Shown piece after piece: positions 8,165 to 16,747 of a stretch of 39,718 nt of DNA. Below the pieces are notes generated by a model. That model was given only the letters and a program-made list of their open reading frames with translations. It was not told the origin of the DNA and did not search any database. Position 1 is the stretch's first letter. Each line of letters starts with the position of its first letter. The translations under genes and the position numbers were made by a program. This stretch comes from Nitrospira sp. SB0677_bin_15 (lineage in GTDB: Bacteria; Nitrospirota; Nitrospiria; Nitrospirales; UBA8639): assembly GCA_009842645.1 (NCBI GenBank), contig VYFB01000036.1:1-39718 (forward strand), given 5' to 3'.

Positions 8165-8953
8165 CTACGTTCGTTGACGCAGGAAGTCCCAAATTTTTTC
8201 CATCCCCATTTCAAGCAAGGTGCTCCCGGTTTCATACGCCTTGTTTTCTTCGGCGTGCCGGTCCGCCCAATCCAGGGCAATGGGGAGGGGAATCAATCGC
8301 GCCGGGCCTCCGGTCAGCTTCGCCCACATGAGACTTAAGACCGTGGCGACGCGAAACGGCACGGAGACGGGCTTAACGGCAGGATCGGTCATGTCCTGGC
8401 AGAACTTGGCCGGTGAGGTCACGAGGTATTCCCTGCAGGCCGCGGGGCGAAATTCGTAAATGCTGCACGATTCATCTTCAAGAAAGACGCATGGGAGGCG
8501 CTGGGCGTAATAGGCTTGGTTGACAGGCTCCATATCCGCGTCCGACAACTGTGTGCGGGTTTCGGATAATTGCACGAGCCGGCCGAGGAGTCCCGCCTCG
8601 TTCAAAGCAACTTTAACCTTGGAAAGACGCTGACGAATCCGTTCTCGATGCGGGGAGGGCAATTGCTCGACCCTCTTCTTGAGCGTAAAGGCTTCCGGAG
8701 GAGAAACCGGCACCATCACGCGGCAACAGGCGCCACACCCTTTTTGACAGGAAATCGTTTGCCCGGCCCGTTGCACGTTCGTTTCTTCGAGCTTGAGGGC
8801 TTCTTCTCCCAAGGAACGCATCAACGGGACAATGTCCGACACCGGAATAAAACTTGTCGGGACGGAAATCTCGGCCTGGAGGTCGCCTGCAGGAGTGGGG
8901 AGGGAAAGGCGAAACGTGTCGAGGGGTTTCGACGAACTCTGTTGTTTCGGCAT
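8165..8953 (-). CDS. YkgJ-family cysteine cluster protein
   Basis: The family is presumed to bind zinc or an iron-sulfur cluster through conserved cysteines; its reaction is unknown. From ATG 8953 the protein has 262 residues. The signature SCQKGCGACC (C69, C73, C76, C77) is followed by a second group, PCVFLEDESCSIYEFRPAACREY, as in family members. An upstream extension of the frame to 9199 overlaps the divergent HIT gene and is not coding, so MPKQQSSS is taken as the start. A helical linker lies at about 100-135. The gene diverges from the HIT gene with about 100 bp between their starts. Confidence 0.85.
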   Translation of the reverse strand: MPKQQSSSKPLDTFRLSLPTPAGDLQAEISVPTSFIPVSDIVPLMRSLGEEALKLEETNVQRAGQTISCQKGCGACCRVMVPVSPPEAFTLKKRVEQLPSPHRERIRQRLSKVKVALNEAGLLGRLVQLSETRTQLSDADMEPVNQAYYAQRLPCVFLEDESCSIYEFRPAACREYLVTSPAKFCQDMTDPAVKPVSVPFRVATVLSLMWAKLTGGPARLIPLPIALDWADRHAEENKAYETGSTLLEMGMEKIWDFLRQRT

Positions 8954-9049
8954 AATATTCGGATTCCGATCCCTATAGCCTAGCGCATTGTTCCGGCCAC
9001 GTACAAGGACGCTTGCCACGGTTGAGCAGTTTGGCTTATTCTGTATGCG

Positions 9050-9457
9050 ATGACGATCTTTCAAAAAATCCTGGACGGCGAGATTCCGTGCCATAAGGTT
9101 TATGAAGACGAGCACGTCCTGGCCTTCCTGGATATCTATCCCTTGTCCTATGGCCATACCCTGGTCATTCCGAAAGAGCCGGCTGAAACCTTGGATCAAC
9201 TGTCGGATGAATCTGCCGCGGCCATCGGTCGCGTGTTACCGCGCCTGTGCCGTGCGGTACGCGAAGCTACGGGGACCGCGGATTTCAACGTCCTGCAGAA
9301 CAACGGTGCCCCGGCCCACCAAGCCATTGGACACGTACACTTCCACATCATTCCGAAAGAAGGCGATGGATCGGGTTTGGGAATAGGGTGGGATGCCAAG
9401 TCTCTCGACGACGGAGACGTCCTCGCCCGGAAGATCGCCGGCTGCCTGGAATCCTGA
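9050..9457 (+). CDS. HIT family hydrolase (HinT-like)
   Basis: HIT proteins are cytosolic nucleotidyl hydrolases acting on AMP-lysine or AMP-amidate type substrates. The 135 residues are the usual length. FQKILDGEIPCHKVYED opens the protein, FLDIYPLSYGHTLVIPK is the second block, FNVLQNNGAPAHQAIGHVHFHIIP the third. The triad is H95-H97-H99, with H97 the expected nucleophile. Many HIT proteins keep a CxxC zinc site at the start; here only C14 remains. It is a single gene, with a 237-bp gap to the next one. Confidence 0.93.
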   Translation: MTIFQKILDGEIPCHKVYEDEHVLAFLDIYPLSYGHTLVIPKEPAETLDQLSDESAAAIGRVLPRLCRAVREATGTADFNVLQNNGAPAHQAIGHVHFHIIPKEGDGSGLGIGWDAKSLDDGDVLARKIAGCLES

Positions 9458-9694
9458 CCGCCTGCTGACGAATCTGCCCCCGTGTTCTGTCTCCCCCTTT
9501 GTGTAGGGGCGACCGGCCGGTCGCCTGCTCCTACCAGGAAATTGCCAATGGATGACGGAACACAGACAGTGGAGATCGTTGATCGGCTTGAATCGACATT
9601 TTATTTGAATAGGAAGCCCGTTCATGGGGAAGGCGTTGCCGGGGATGTTCCAGCCTCCTATACTGGCTATCAATTTCCTTGAAAGACGAAGAAC
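9458..9694. repeat. Intergenic region with GTAGGGGCGACC palindromic repeat
   Basis: GGCGACCGGCCGGTCGCC at 9508-9525 is a perfect 18-bp palindrome inside a GTAGGGGC...CTCCTACC unit. Related units are found inside the coding sequence of the sigma-54 activator (27069-27097) and at the end of the cyn ATPase gene (22665-22693). No gene is seen; the rest is unique sequence leading to the histidine kinase. Confidence 0.6.
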
Positions 9695-11692
9695 ATGACA
9701 AACACAGCCGTAGGCCTGCTTGCGCACCCCATCGGTTTTCTCACCGGCGCGGTTCTTTACGCCATGATCTTGATCCTGGTGTTGCAGACACCACGGAAAT
9801 CCGTCTCACAAAACGTGAGCAATGCGCGGGTGACGCCCCTGAGGCGGTTGTCTCTGTGGACCGCGGTCCTGGGTTTATTATGGAACGTGGGCGGATTGAC
9901 CTCCTTTCTCCTGCCTGCCGCTTCACCCGGTTGGCTGCATCACCTGCTGCAAGTGACGGCGTTGTCCGCTCTGGGCTTTCTCCCGGCCGTTGTGGTCCAT
10001 TCATTTCTGCAATCCGGGATGCGCCGGCGCATCGAGCAGAATCGGCGCGTTCTGCTCGTGGGAGCGTATGCCTTGAGCACCGGAGCCGTAGCGTTCAACG
10101 TGCTGACCGTCATGCCGGGCACAACCGTCATGGCGGTCGAGGCGATGAGCCTGCTGGCCGGGGGCTTTGTCCTGCTGCTGGCGATCCTGCTGGTCGATAC
10201 CGTCAGGCAACAGGGATGGGATCGCCACGCCGGGATGCTGACCCTGGCCGTAATTGCCGCGGCCGCGATACCGTTCAGCCACCATCAATCCGGCGAATAC
10301 GCGTGGTGGATGGAGTTGATCGGGCACCATGCGTCATTGCCGTTGGCGGTAGCCATTTTGTATCAGGACTTTCGTTTTGCCTTCGGCGACGTTTTCTTGA
10401 AGCGGGCGCTTTCGCTCATGGGTTTGGTCGGCATTGCGATGGGGTTGTACGCGGGGCTGGGCGGCGCCTCGCAATTTATCTTGCGTCCGGAACAGCCGGC
10501 TTCGTTCATGGACGCGATTCTTATCGGATTGTGGGTCGGGACCGCGTTGCTCTATCCCTATGTTTCTCGCGGGGCGTCGTGGGTCGTCGATACGGTGGTC
10601 TTGCAGCGACCGGATTACGAGAAATTCCAGGACGACGTGGCGCAGGCCATCATGCAGCGGGGCACACCGGAAGCGATCATGGATCAATGTTGCGCGATGT
10701 TGAAAGCCGTGCTGTCCACGGAAGAGATCGTATGGACGTCCATGCAGGCACGCGAAGTCGACGATGGTTCCTTGTCGAGAAAGCCGATCGTGGCGCATGA
10801 CGCCTCCCACGTGACCGTGGAGATTCCAACGGTTGATTCTCTCCGCTATTGTATCAAGATCGGGCCACTTCCTCATGGGTGGAGGCTTTTGTCCGATGAC
10901 CTGTATCATCTGGAATCGCTGGCGCACCTGCTTTCCCGTCGCATTACGATGGTGCGCGTCACCCACGAACGTTGCGTGCAGGCCTTCCGGGAACAGGAAA
11001 TGCAAAAGCTCGCGACCGAATCGGAACTGCGGGCGTTGCGCGCGCAATTGAATCCCCATTTTCTCTTCAATGCCCTCACCACGATCGGCTATTTGATCCA
11101 AGCGTCTCCGGTGAAGGCCGTTGACACGCTCCTGCAATTGACCGGCCTCCTGAGAAACGTGTTGAAGCGATTGGATAAAGAACTGACGACCGTCGGGCAT
11201 GAAATGGATTTAATACAGGCTTACCTGGCAATTGAGCAGATGCGTTTCGAAGATCGGCTGACGGTCGATATTGACGTTCCGGAGTCGGTACGTGACGTGC
11301 CGATTCCGGCGTTGATCGTGCAACCATTGGTGGAGAACGCCGTCAAGCACGGCATTCAGCCTTCGGCGTCGGGGGGGCGGGTCCGGATTACGGCGTGGAC
11401 TGAAGAAGCGGGCGATGGCCGGGAACAGAGTCTCCCGTCGCTGTTGCACCTTCAAGTATGGAACACGGGGGGCGGAGCAGGATCAGTCCGTAATGGGAAC
11501 AGCAGGGGAACAGGGCTTGGTCTGTCCAATATCAGACAACGGTTGTTGCTGCACTACGGCGAACGCGCCACAATAGACGTGAAAAGCAGTGTGAAGCATG
11601 GAACGGTGGTGAACCTCCTGATTCCACTCGGCGGTCATGAGGTCACGCATGCCTCAGCACTTCCACAAGGATACGGAGTGACGTGGCCATGA
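9695..11692 (+). CDS. LytS-type membrane sensor histidine kinase
   Basis: The 665-aa protein is a membrane sensor that should autophosphorylate and pass phosphate to the LytTR regulator encoded next. About eight to nine hydrophobic segments occupy residues 5-300. A GAF-like or linker region follows at about 310-420, then a coiled-coil start (FREQEMQKLATESELRALRAQL), and the PF06580-type block LNPHFLFNALTTIGYL with the phospho-accepting H455. The ATPase part shows PALIVQPLVENAVKHG (N box) and GTGLGLSNIRQRL (G boxes). The stop overlaps the start of the response regulator (ATGA), so they are co-translated. The signal is unknown; the multi-helix N-terminus is not of the classic 5TM-LYT type by eye. 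Confidence 0.92.
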   Translation: MTNTAVGLLAHPIGFLTGAVLYAMILILVLQTPRKSVSQNVSNARVTPLRRLSLWTAVLGLLWNVGGLTSFLLPAASPGWLHHLLQVTALSALGFLPAVVVHSFLQSGMRRRIEQNRRVLLVGAYALSTGAVAFNVLTVMPGTTVMAVEAMSLLAGGFVLLLAILLVDTVRQQGWDRHAGMLTLAVIAAAAIPFSHHQSGEYAWWMELIGHHASLPLAVAILYQDFRFAFGDVFLKRALSLMGLVGIAMGLYAGLGGASQFILRPEQPASFMDAILIGLWVGTALLYPYVSRGASWVVDTVVLQRPDYEKFQDDVAQAIMQRGTPEAIMDQCCAMLKAVLSTEEIVWTSMQAREVDDGSLSRKPIVAHDASHVTVEIPTVDSLRYCIKIGPLPHGWRLLSDDLYHLESLAHLLSRRITMVRVTHERCVQAFREQEMQKLATESELRALRAQLNPHFLFNALTTIGYLIQASPVKAVDTLLQLTGLLRNVLKRLDKELTTVGHEMDLIQAYLAIEQMRFEDRLTVDIDVPESVRDVPIPALIVQPLVENAVKHGIQPSASGGRVRITAWTEEAGDGREQSLPSLLHLQVWNTGGGAGSVRNGNSRGTGLGLSNIRQRLLLHYGERATIDVKSSVKHGTVVNLLIPLGGHEVTHASALPQGYGVTWP

Positions 11693-12465
11693 CGTTACGT
11701 GTGATCGTAGCCGATGACGAACGTCCGGCAAGACAATTTCTTCTGTCCATGCTGCGCTCATTTGAAGACGTCGAAATTGTGGGGGACGCCCAAACCGGCA
11801 TGGAGGCCATGCGATTGATTGAGGACGCCCAACCGGACTTGGCCTTTCTTGATTTGCAGATGCCGGAAATGGACGGGTTGTCCATCGTCCGGTCCTTGCG
11901 CCACGGCCGCGTCCCACTGGTGGTCTTTGTGACGGCGTTCGAGGAGCACGCCGTGAGCGCCTTTGAAATTGAAGCGTTGGATTATCTCCTCAAACCCGTT
12001 GATCGAGACCGTCTCCGCACAACGATTGATCGTGCCCGTGGAAGGCTCGAACGTGACGCCTTGGCAGAGCACGTCAGTAGCGAGCAGCTTGGACCGGTGG
12101 ATCAGCCTTTGCCGGTGATTGCAAGGCAGTATATCGATCGGTTTCCCATTCGCAAACGCGACGATATTTATTTGTTGCCCGTTCATCGTATTGCGTCGGT
12201 CGTTTCTGAGGGGGAGTTGATGCACGTGACGACGATGGATAAGGAGCGATATACGATGAATTACCGGTTGAAAACGTTGGAAGCCAAGCTGGACCCCAAG
12301 CGGTTTCTTCGAGTCGGTCGCGGGGCTTTGGTCAACGTCGAGTCGATCAGAAAAATTACCCCCATGCCGGGAGGATCCTATCTTGTGACCTTGACGAATA
12401 CACAACAATTACGAGTGAGCCGCAGTCAATCCCGATCACTCCGCACCCATCTCTTGCAGGTATAA
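11689..12465 (+). CDS. LytTR-family response regulator
   Basis: This is the DNA-binding partner of the preceding kinase. From ATG 11689 it has 258 residues. The receiver domain (1-120) shows VADDE at 7-11, the phosphorylation site D55 in FLDLQMPEMDG, VFVTAFEEHA, and DYLLKPVDRDR with the conserved K. The LytTR DNA-binding domain spans about 145-258 (RDDIYLLPVHRIASVVSEGELMHV, RFLRVGRGALVNVESIRKI, RVSRSQSRSLRTHL). GTG 11683 is an alternative start two codons upstream; ATG 11689 is chosen because it gives the ATGA overlap with the kinase stop. LytTR proteins bind direct repeats upstream of targets; none was recognised here. Confidence 0.93.
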   Translation: MTLRVIVADDERPARQFLLSMLRSFEDVEIVGDAQTGMEAMRLIEDAQPDLAFLDLQMPEMDGLSIVRSLRHGRVPLVVFVTAFEEHAVSAFEIEALDYLLKPVDRDRLRTTIDRARGRLERDALAEHVSSEQLGPVDQPLPVIARQYIDRFPIRKRDDIYLLPVHRIASVVSEGELMHVTTMDKERYTMNYRLKTLEAKLDPKRFLRVGRGALVNVESIRKITPMPGGSYLVTLTNTQQLRVSRSQSRSLRTHLLQV

Positions 12466-12618
12466 AGCATGTTCTCCCTCCCTCTCCCTTCCTCCTCCCT
12501 CTCCCCCGGCGGGAGAGGGCTGGGGTGAGGGGGAGAGTGGTGAGAGGGCTGGTAGAGCCCCAAGAAGTGCTACCGGATCACAAATGACAGAATTTTCGCT
12601 TCCCGTAAGAAAAGAAAA
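12466..12618. repeat. CCCTCTCCC/GGGAGAGGG palindromic repeat between regulator and TonB-like gene
   Basis: CTCCCTCTCCCCCGGCGGGAGAGGG-type sequence at about 12500-12535 forms a strong GC-rich hairpin. It is the same family as units at 7198-7232, 22098-22142 and 24470-24520. It may act as a terminator after the two-component operon, but there is no T-run. Confidence 0.5.
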
Positions 12619-13080
12619 ATGAAAGAACGTTGCAAGATGAAATCCGTCCTGATGGTGCTCGTGATGATGAGCCCCTTATTGGCAATGAGCCCTCAGTTTG
12701 CCTGGAGCCAGGTTGATGCTTCCACCCATGAGTCGGATCATTTGGAGGATGAACAGGTGGAGGTCCTGAAAACCGTACACGTGCATGGACTCAGGCTGAA
12801 CAAAGATCAACAGCTTGGTCCGGTCCCCAAGTACACTCCGTGGCCCACCATGCCGCCGGCGTTAGAAGGACAGGAAGTCGATGACTGGCTGAAAGCCCGC
12901 ATTCTCGTCAGTAAGATGGCAGAGACCACGCTCGTGGTTCTGGTCCCCGCGAAAAATCGTCTCATCAACCTGGCCGGAGTGCAGGCCCTCAAACAGTGGA
13001 CGTTCGATCCCCAAATGAACGGGGACGATCCCGTCGATGGAGAATTGACGGTCAGAATTCACTTCAGAACGCAGGAGTGA
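12619..13080 (+). CDS. Exported small protein with TonB C-terminal-like domain
   Basis: The 153-aa product starts with a signal peptide (MKERCKMKSVLMVLVMMSPLLAMSPQFAWSQ) and ends with a region that resembles the TonB C-terminal fold: VVLVPAKNRLINLAGVQALKQWTFDPQMNGDDPVDGELTVRIHF. In that fold the pattern is a beta strand, a helix with A..A...W.F.PA, then a strand with V.V.I.F. The middle (about 45-85) is Pro-rich and acidic. Unlike true TonB it has no membrane anchor joined to a long proline rod, so it is more likely a periplasmic partner. ATG 12637 is an alternative start. Placement behind the LytTR pair hints at, but does not prove, control by it. Confidence 0.65.
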   Translation: MKERCKMKSVLMVLVMMSPLLAMSPQFAWSQVDASTHESDHLEDEQVEVLKTVHVHGLRLNKDQQLGPVPKYTPWPTMPPALEGQEVDDWLKARILVSKMAETTLVVLVPAKNRLINLAGVQALKQWTFDPQMNGDDPVDGELTVRIHFRTQE

Positions 13081-13332
13081 CCGCTGGAATTGTCGATGAC
13101 GCTCTGCCTGTCCTGAGCGTTCTTCGACTTCGCTGTCGCTACGCTCAGAACGAACGGGAGAGAAGCCGTTCACCCTGAGCGTAAGGCGCAACACGCCTGA
13201 AGTCGAAGGGCTAATCTGACCTACTCGCTTTGTCTTTCCTCTTGTTGTCATCCTCGATATCTTTAATCGAGGATCCAGTGTTTTTGTCTTTTCTTTATCC
13301 TCCGTCCGCGAAGACGTGGGACGGCATCCTTC
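13081..13332. repeat. Dispersed repeats ahead of the defence island
   Basis: 13104-13210 is a cluster of CCTGAGCG / TTCGACTTCGCTGTCGC repeats. 13247-13280 is a hairpin repeat, GTCATCCTCGATATC...TCGAGGATCCAGTG, which is the base-pair-compensated relative of the one at 2479-2512. This marks the left edge of the defence island. Confidence 0.65.
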
Positions 13333-13493
13333 TTCCCAGGTTGTACAACATCGTCGTATAAGTATAAATTTATCAGGGTTTGATACGGCAGGTACGAATG
13401 CTCAACTCTATCTTTGCAATAACCCATAACGTCTTCTCTTAAGCGAATCGACACGGGTTTTTTAGGTTTGGATGCAGTAGGGTTTTCACAAGA
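13333..13493 (-). pseudogene. Relic of a CopG/BrnA-like antitoxin
   Basis: On the minus strand, just before hsdM, a frame reads KPKKPVSIRLREDVMGYCKDR followed by LPYQTLINLYLYDDVV. The pattern VSIRL.EDV...(I)PYQTLINLYL is that of ribbon-helix-helix antitoxins of the BrnA/CopG class. There is no start codon in the matching part (the frame runs through the hsdM start) and the region after it reads into repeat DNA, so this is a fragment. No toxin is next to it; a toxin fragment of a related kind lies at 28285. Confidence 0.5.
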
Positions 13494-13501
13494 AAACAGC
13501 G

Positions 13502-14875
13502 ATGTCGAAGAACAAGAAAAATACAGAAGCGAACGATAAATCGCTGGAATCCTGGATATGGGATGCCGCGTGTGCCATTCGTGAGGCAAAAGACGCGCCG
13601 AAGTACAAAGAGTACATCTTGCCGCTTATTTTCGCTAAACGTCTCTGCGATGTGTTTGATGATGAACTGAATCGCATCGCCACTGAGGTGGGTTCGCGAG
13701 AGAAAGCCTTCCGACTGGTTGAGGTGGAGTGGCGGAGAGTTGCAGATAAGAAAAAGGCAATGGTTCGTTTCTACCTGCCGCTGAAGCCCAAAGATACGGA
13801 GCAGCCCGTGTGGTCGGTCATCCGCAAACTCTCCGATAAGATCGGCGAAGGTGTCACCACCCATATGCGCGAGATTGCTCGGGAAAACCCGCTCCTGAAA
13901 GGCATCATCGACCGTGTCGATTTCAACGCCACCACCCACGGCCAGCGCGATCTCGACGACGACCGTCTCTCCAACCTCATTGAGGCCATCAGCACCAAAC
14001 GCCTCGGGCTTGAGGACGTCGAGGCCGACATCATCGGCAAGAGCTACGAATACCTCATCCGCAAGTTCGCCGAGGGCAGCGGCCAGAGTGCCGGCGAGTT
14101 CTACACCCCGGGTGAAGTCGGCGAGATCATGGCCCGTGTCCTTGCCCCAGACCCGGGCATGGAAATCTACGACCCCACCTGCGGTTCCGGTGGCCTGCTC
14201 ATCAAGTGCGAACTCGCCATGGAGGCAAAAATAAAAGCCGCCCCAAAAACGAAAGACGTGCGCCTGCCCCTCAAACTGTTCGGCCAGGAATACGTCCCCG
14301 AGACCTGGGCCATGGCCAACATGAACATGATCATCCACGACATGGAAGGCCAGATCGAGATCGGTGACGCCTTCAAGAACCCCAGGTTCCGCGCCGAAAA
14401 AAGCGGCAAGCTCCGCACCTTCGACCGCGTCGTCGCCAATCCCATGTGGAATCAGGACTGGTATGTCGAGGCCGACTACGACAATGACGAACTTGACCGA
14501 TTCCCCGCCGGGGCCGGTTTCCCCGGCAAATCTTCCGCCGGCTGGGGCTGGGTCCAGCATATGTCCACCAGCCTCAATGCCAGCCGGATCTTCGAAAAGG
14601 GCGACCCCAAAAACTTCATCCCGCCCGAAGGCATCGCCCGTATCGCCGGCATCCTGATCAAGTGGAAGGAAGAAGAAAAACTCAGCCGCATCGTCGATCA
14701 CGCCGAACTGCAGAAAAACGACTACAACATTTCCCCCAGTCGCTACATCCATACCGGTGACGCGGAGACCTATCGTCCGCTTGCGGAGATCGTGGCGGAA
14801 CTGAATATTATAGAGGCTGAAGCCAGGGAGACGGACAAGGCGTTGCGGACAATTTTAAAACAAATTGGGATATAA
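13502..14875 (+). CDS. hsdM: Type I restriction-modification methyltransferase subunit HsdM, with internal deletion
   Basis: HsdM is the N6-adenine methyltransferase of the type I complex; with HsdS it methylates the target and marks it as self. N-terminal HsdM_N is seen at about 14-130 (WDAACAIREAKDAPKYKEYILPLIFAKRLCDVF). The methylase domain follows: QSAGEFYTPGEV, SAM motif DPTCGSGGLLI near 225, GQEYVPETWAMANMNMIIH, and the catalytic motif as ANPMWNQ (the NPMW variant of NPPF). The frame is open for 457 residues. After GWGWVQHMSTSLN the sequence jumps to ASRIFEKGDPKNFIPPEGI. Homologues normally carry roughly 80-90 residues there (the GxLxGSG/PxLFY region), so an in-frame deletion is likely and activity is doubtful. 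Confidence 0.9.
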   Translation: MSKNKKNTEANDKSLESWIWDAACAIREAKDAPKYKEYILPLIFAKRLCDVFDDELNRIATEVGSREKAFRLVEVEWRRVADKKKAMVRFYLPLKPKDTEQPVWSVIRKLSDKIGEGVTTHMREIARENPLLKGIIDRVDFNATTHGQRDLDDDRLSNLIEAISTKRLGLEDVEADIIGKSYEYLIRKFAEGSGQSAGEFYTPGEVGEIMARVLAPDPGMEIYDPTCGSGGLLIKCELAMEAKIKAAPKTKDVRLPLKLFGQEYVPETWAMANMNMIIHDMEGQIEIGDAFKNPRFRAEKSGKLRTFDRVVANPMWNQDWYVEADYDNDELDRFPAGAGFPGKSSAGWGWVQHMSTSLNASRIFEKGDPKNFIPPEGIARIAGILIKWKEEEKLSRIVDHAELQKNDYNISPSRYIHTGDAETYRPLAEIVAELNIIEAEARETDKALRTILKQIGI

Positions 14876-14970
14876 TCGACAAATCAGCCAATATCGTTCG
14901 GGAAATCTTCGACATGAAGGGCACAACCAGCGACTAGTGCAGCAATTCCTTGGAAACAGAGAGCGTTAAT

Positions 14971-16080
14971 ATGGGAGACCCTTTAGACAGACTGACAATA
15001 CAAGGGTTCAAATCCATCCATAAACTGGGAGATTTCGAGTTCAAGAGCCTGAACGTATTGATTGGCGCTAATGGTGCGGGCAAAAGCAACCTAATTTCCT
15101 TCTTCCGTCTGCTGCAAGCGATCATCAACGGGAATCTTAAGGACTACGTTCGAGAAAGCGGGGGTATCAGTGACCTTCTCTTTAACGGACGAAAGGCCAC
15201 ACGACATCTTGAGTTTGAAACTCGCTTCGGCCCACGCGGATACCGTTTCAAGATTAAACCCGGACCATCAGAACATAGTTGGGCGCTGACAGACGAAGAA
15301 CGTTACTATGAGCATGGACGGACAGGCTGGTGGAAACTTGGGGACAGCCCGGATGGGCAATCCTTGTTTGTGAAAGAAGTGAAGGCAAGATCCCGCGACG
15401 CCGAATACAGCAAACCTGTCTATGAGTCCATCGATTCATGGAAGATCTACCATTTTCACGATACCAGCGGAAGTGCAGCGATGCGTCACTCGGAGATCAT
15501 ACAAGACAACAAATCGCTACGTTTCGATGCCTCGAATATTGCGCCATTCCTACTGAGACTAAAAAACGAAGACGAGGAAACGTACGAAGAAATCCTCCAA
15601 TCCTGTAGATTGGTGATTCCCTATTTCGATGATTTCCTCCTTGATGTGGAAAGTTCGGGGCAAAAAAAGACGGTGACACTTTCATGGCGCGCCAAGGGGT
15701 CGGATTACCCGATGCAACCGTATCATTTTTCCGATGGGAGCATCCGGTTTATCTGCCTGACAACCGCCTTATTGCAACCAGATCCCCCTTCTTCCTTGAT
15801 TATCGATGAACCGGAGTTGGGATTACATCCTGCGGCAATCAGTATTTTGGCAGAGCTGATTCAAAACGCTTCCAAGCGCACACAGCTCATCGTGGCGACG
15901 CAGTCACCGGCACTGATCGACAACTTCTCGGTCGAGGACGTCGTTGTGGTCAGCCGGAAAGATGGTGCATCCACGTTTGAACGTCTGCATGAAAAGGATT
16001 ATCGAGCATGGCTTGAAGGCTATTCCGTGGGCGAACTCTGGAGCAAAGACGTCATCGCTGGTGGGCCTGTTTATGAGTAA
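14971..16080 (+). CDS. AAA family ATPase (AAA_21, RecF/OLD-like), partner of DUF4276
   Basis: The 369-aa protein is an ABC/SMC-class ATPase of the kind used as sensor in many two-gene defence modules. It shows Walker A GANGAGKS at 32-39, an ABC-signature-like FSDGS at 253-257, Walker B SLIIDEPELGLHP at 275-287 and an ATQSP switch at 309-313. ATG 14971 with GAGAG upstream is preferred to the in-frame TTG 14950. The gene lies 95 bp after hsdM, in the type I operon, and its last codons overlap the start of the DUF4276 gene (ATGAGTAA). The frame is intact, in contrast to the damaged hsdM, hsdS and hsdR around it. The arrangement resembles RloA/RloB and PARIS-type ATPase plus TOPRIM pairs, but the partner family differs. 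Defence function is inferred. Confidence 0.85.
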   Translation: MGDPLDRLTIQGFKSIHKLGDFEFKSLNVLIGANGAGKSNLISFFRLLQAIINGNLKDYVRESGGISDLLFNGRKATRHLEFETRFGPRGYRFKIKPGPSEHSWALTDEERYYEHGRTGWWKLGDSPDGQSLFVKEVKARSRDAEYSKPVYESIDSWKIYHFHDTSGSAAMRHSEIIQDNKSLRFDASNIAPFLLRLKNEDEETYEEILQSCRLVIPYFDDFLLDVESSGQKKTVTLSWRAKGSDYPMQPYHFSDGSIRFICLTTALLQPDPPSSLIIDEPELGLHPAAISILAELIQNASKRTQLIVATQSPALIDNFSVEDVVVVSRKDGASTFERLHEKDYRAWLEGYSVGELWSKDVIAGGPVYE

Positions 16081-16747
16081 GTCCGTCGAAGTGGTAGCGC
16101 TGGTAGAAGGCCCAACCGAGAAAATATTTGTCAAAGCTCTTTTGTCTCCTTATCTAGCACGGGCAGGAGTATACATGACTTCGACAATCCTGACGAAGCC
16201 AGGTCAGAATGGCGGTGACGTTCGTTTTTCACGGGCCCAAAACGACATTGGGCGCCATCTCAAACAAAGAAAAGAAACATGGCTGACGCTACTTATCGAT
16301 TACTGCGGTATTAAAAGTGATTGGCCCGGTTACCAAGAGTCAAAACGTAATACACAACACATGTCAAAGGCCCGAGTGATGAACGAAGCAACCCGGAAGC
16401 GGGTCAACGAACTTTTCGGAGACCAAGATTCAGAGCGGCGATTCATACCGTACGTTTCAATGTTCGAGTTTGAGGCCTTGCTCTTCAGCGATGCCGAGAT
16501 CTTGGCGCAAAAACTGAATGTTCGGCTAAGAGACGTAGAGAAAATTCTTTCCCGATGTGGCGAACCGGAGAAGATCAATGACAAGTCCCAGATTGCCCCA
16601 TCCAAGCGGCTGGCAGTCTTGTCTGACAGATTCAAGAAGACAGTAACTGGTATCAACATCGCTCGGGAAATTGGCATCGACAAAATGCGAGGATCTTGTC
16701 CCATCTTCAACGAATGGATAACCAAATTGGAGAATTTGAAGCACTGA
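16073..16747 (+). CDS. DUF4276 protein (TOPRIM-like), partner of the AAA ATPase
   Basis: The 224-aa protein belongs to DUF4276 by its start, VEVVALVEGPTEKIFVKALLSPYL, with E12 and E16. LLIDYCGI (D76) follows, and then the family block MFEFEALLFSDAE. The glutamate of VEGPTE followed by an aspartate strand is the layout of TOPRIM folds, which are nucleases or primase-like. Together with the ATPase it should form a two-component effector: the ATPase senses, this subunit cuts nucleic acid. The ATG at 16073 overlaps the ATPase stop by 8 bp, so translation is coupled. An in-frame extension to 15944 lies inside the ATPase gene and is rejected. Frame and key residues look intact. Confidence 0.82.
   Translation: MSKSVEVVALVEGPTEKIFVKALLSPYLARAGVYMTSTILTKPGQNGGDVRFSRAQNDIGRHLKQRKETWLTLLIDYCGIKSDWPGYQESKRNTQHMSKARVMNEATRKRVNELFGDQDSERRFIPYVSMFEFEALLFSDAEILAQKLNVRLRDVEKILSRCGEPEKINDKSQIAPSKRLAVLSDRFKKTVTGINIAREIGIDKMRGSCPIFNEWITKLENLKH

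Noticed and set aside
8954-9199. Upstream extension of the YkgJ-type gene
   Set aside because: It overlaps the start of the HIT gene in antisense, and the family begins at the later Met.
9679-10800. 373-aa plus-strand ORF overlapping the histidine kinase
   Set aside because: Arg/Gly-rich shadow frame; the kinase frame has membrane segments and kinase motifs.
14460-14475. NPMW in HsdM taken as a mutated catalytic motif
   Set aside because: NPMWNQ is, to my knowledge, a normal variant in one HsdM clade, so it is not evidence of inactivation.
13439-14752. 437-aa antisense ORF over hsdM
   Set aside because: It is a shadow of the strongly biased hsdM codons; hsdM has clear family motifs in the other strand.
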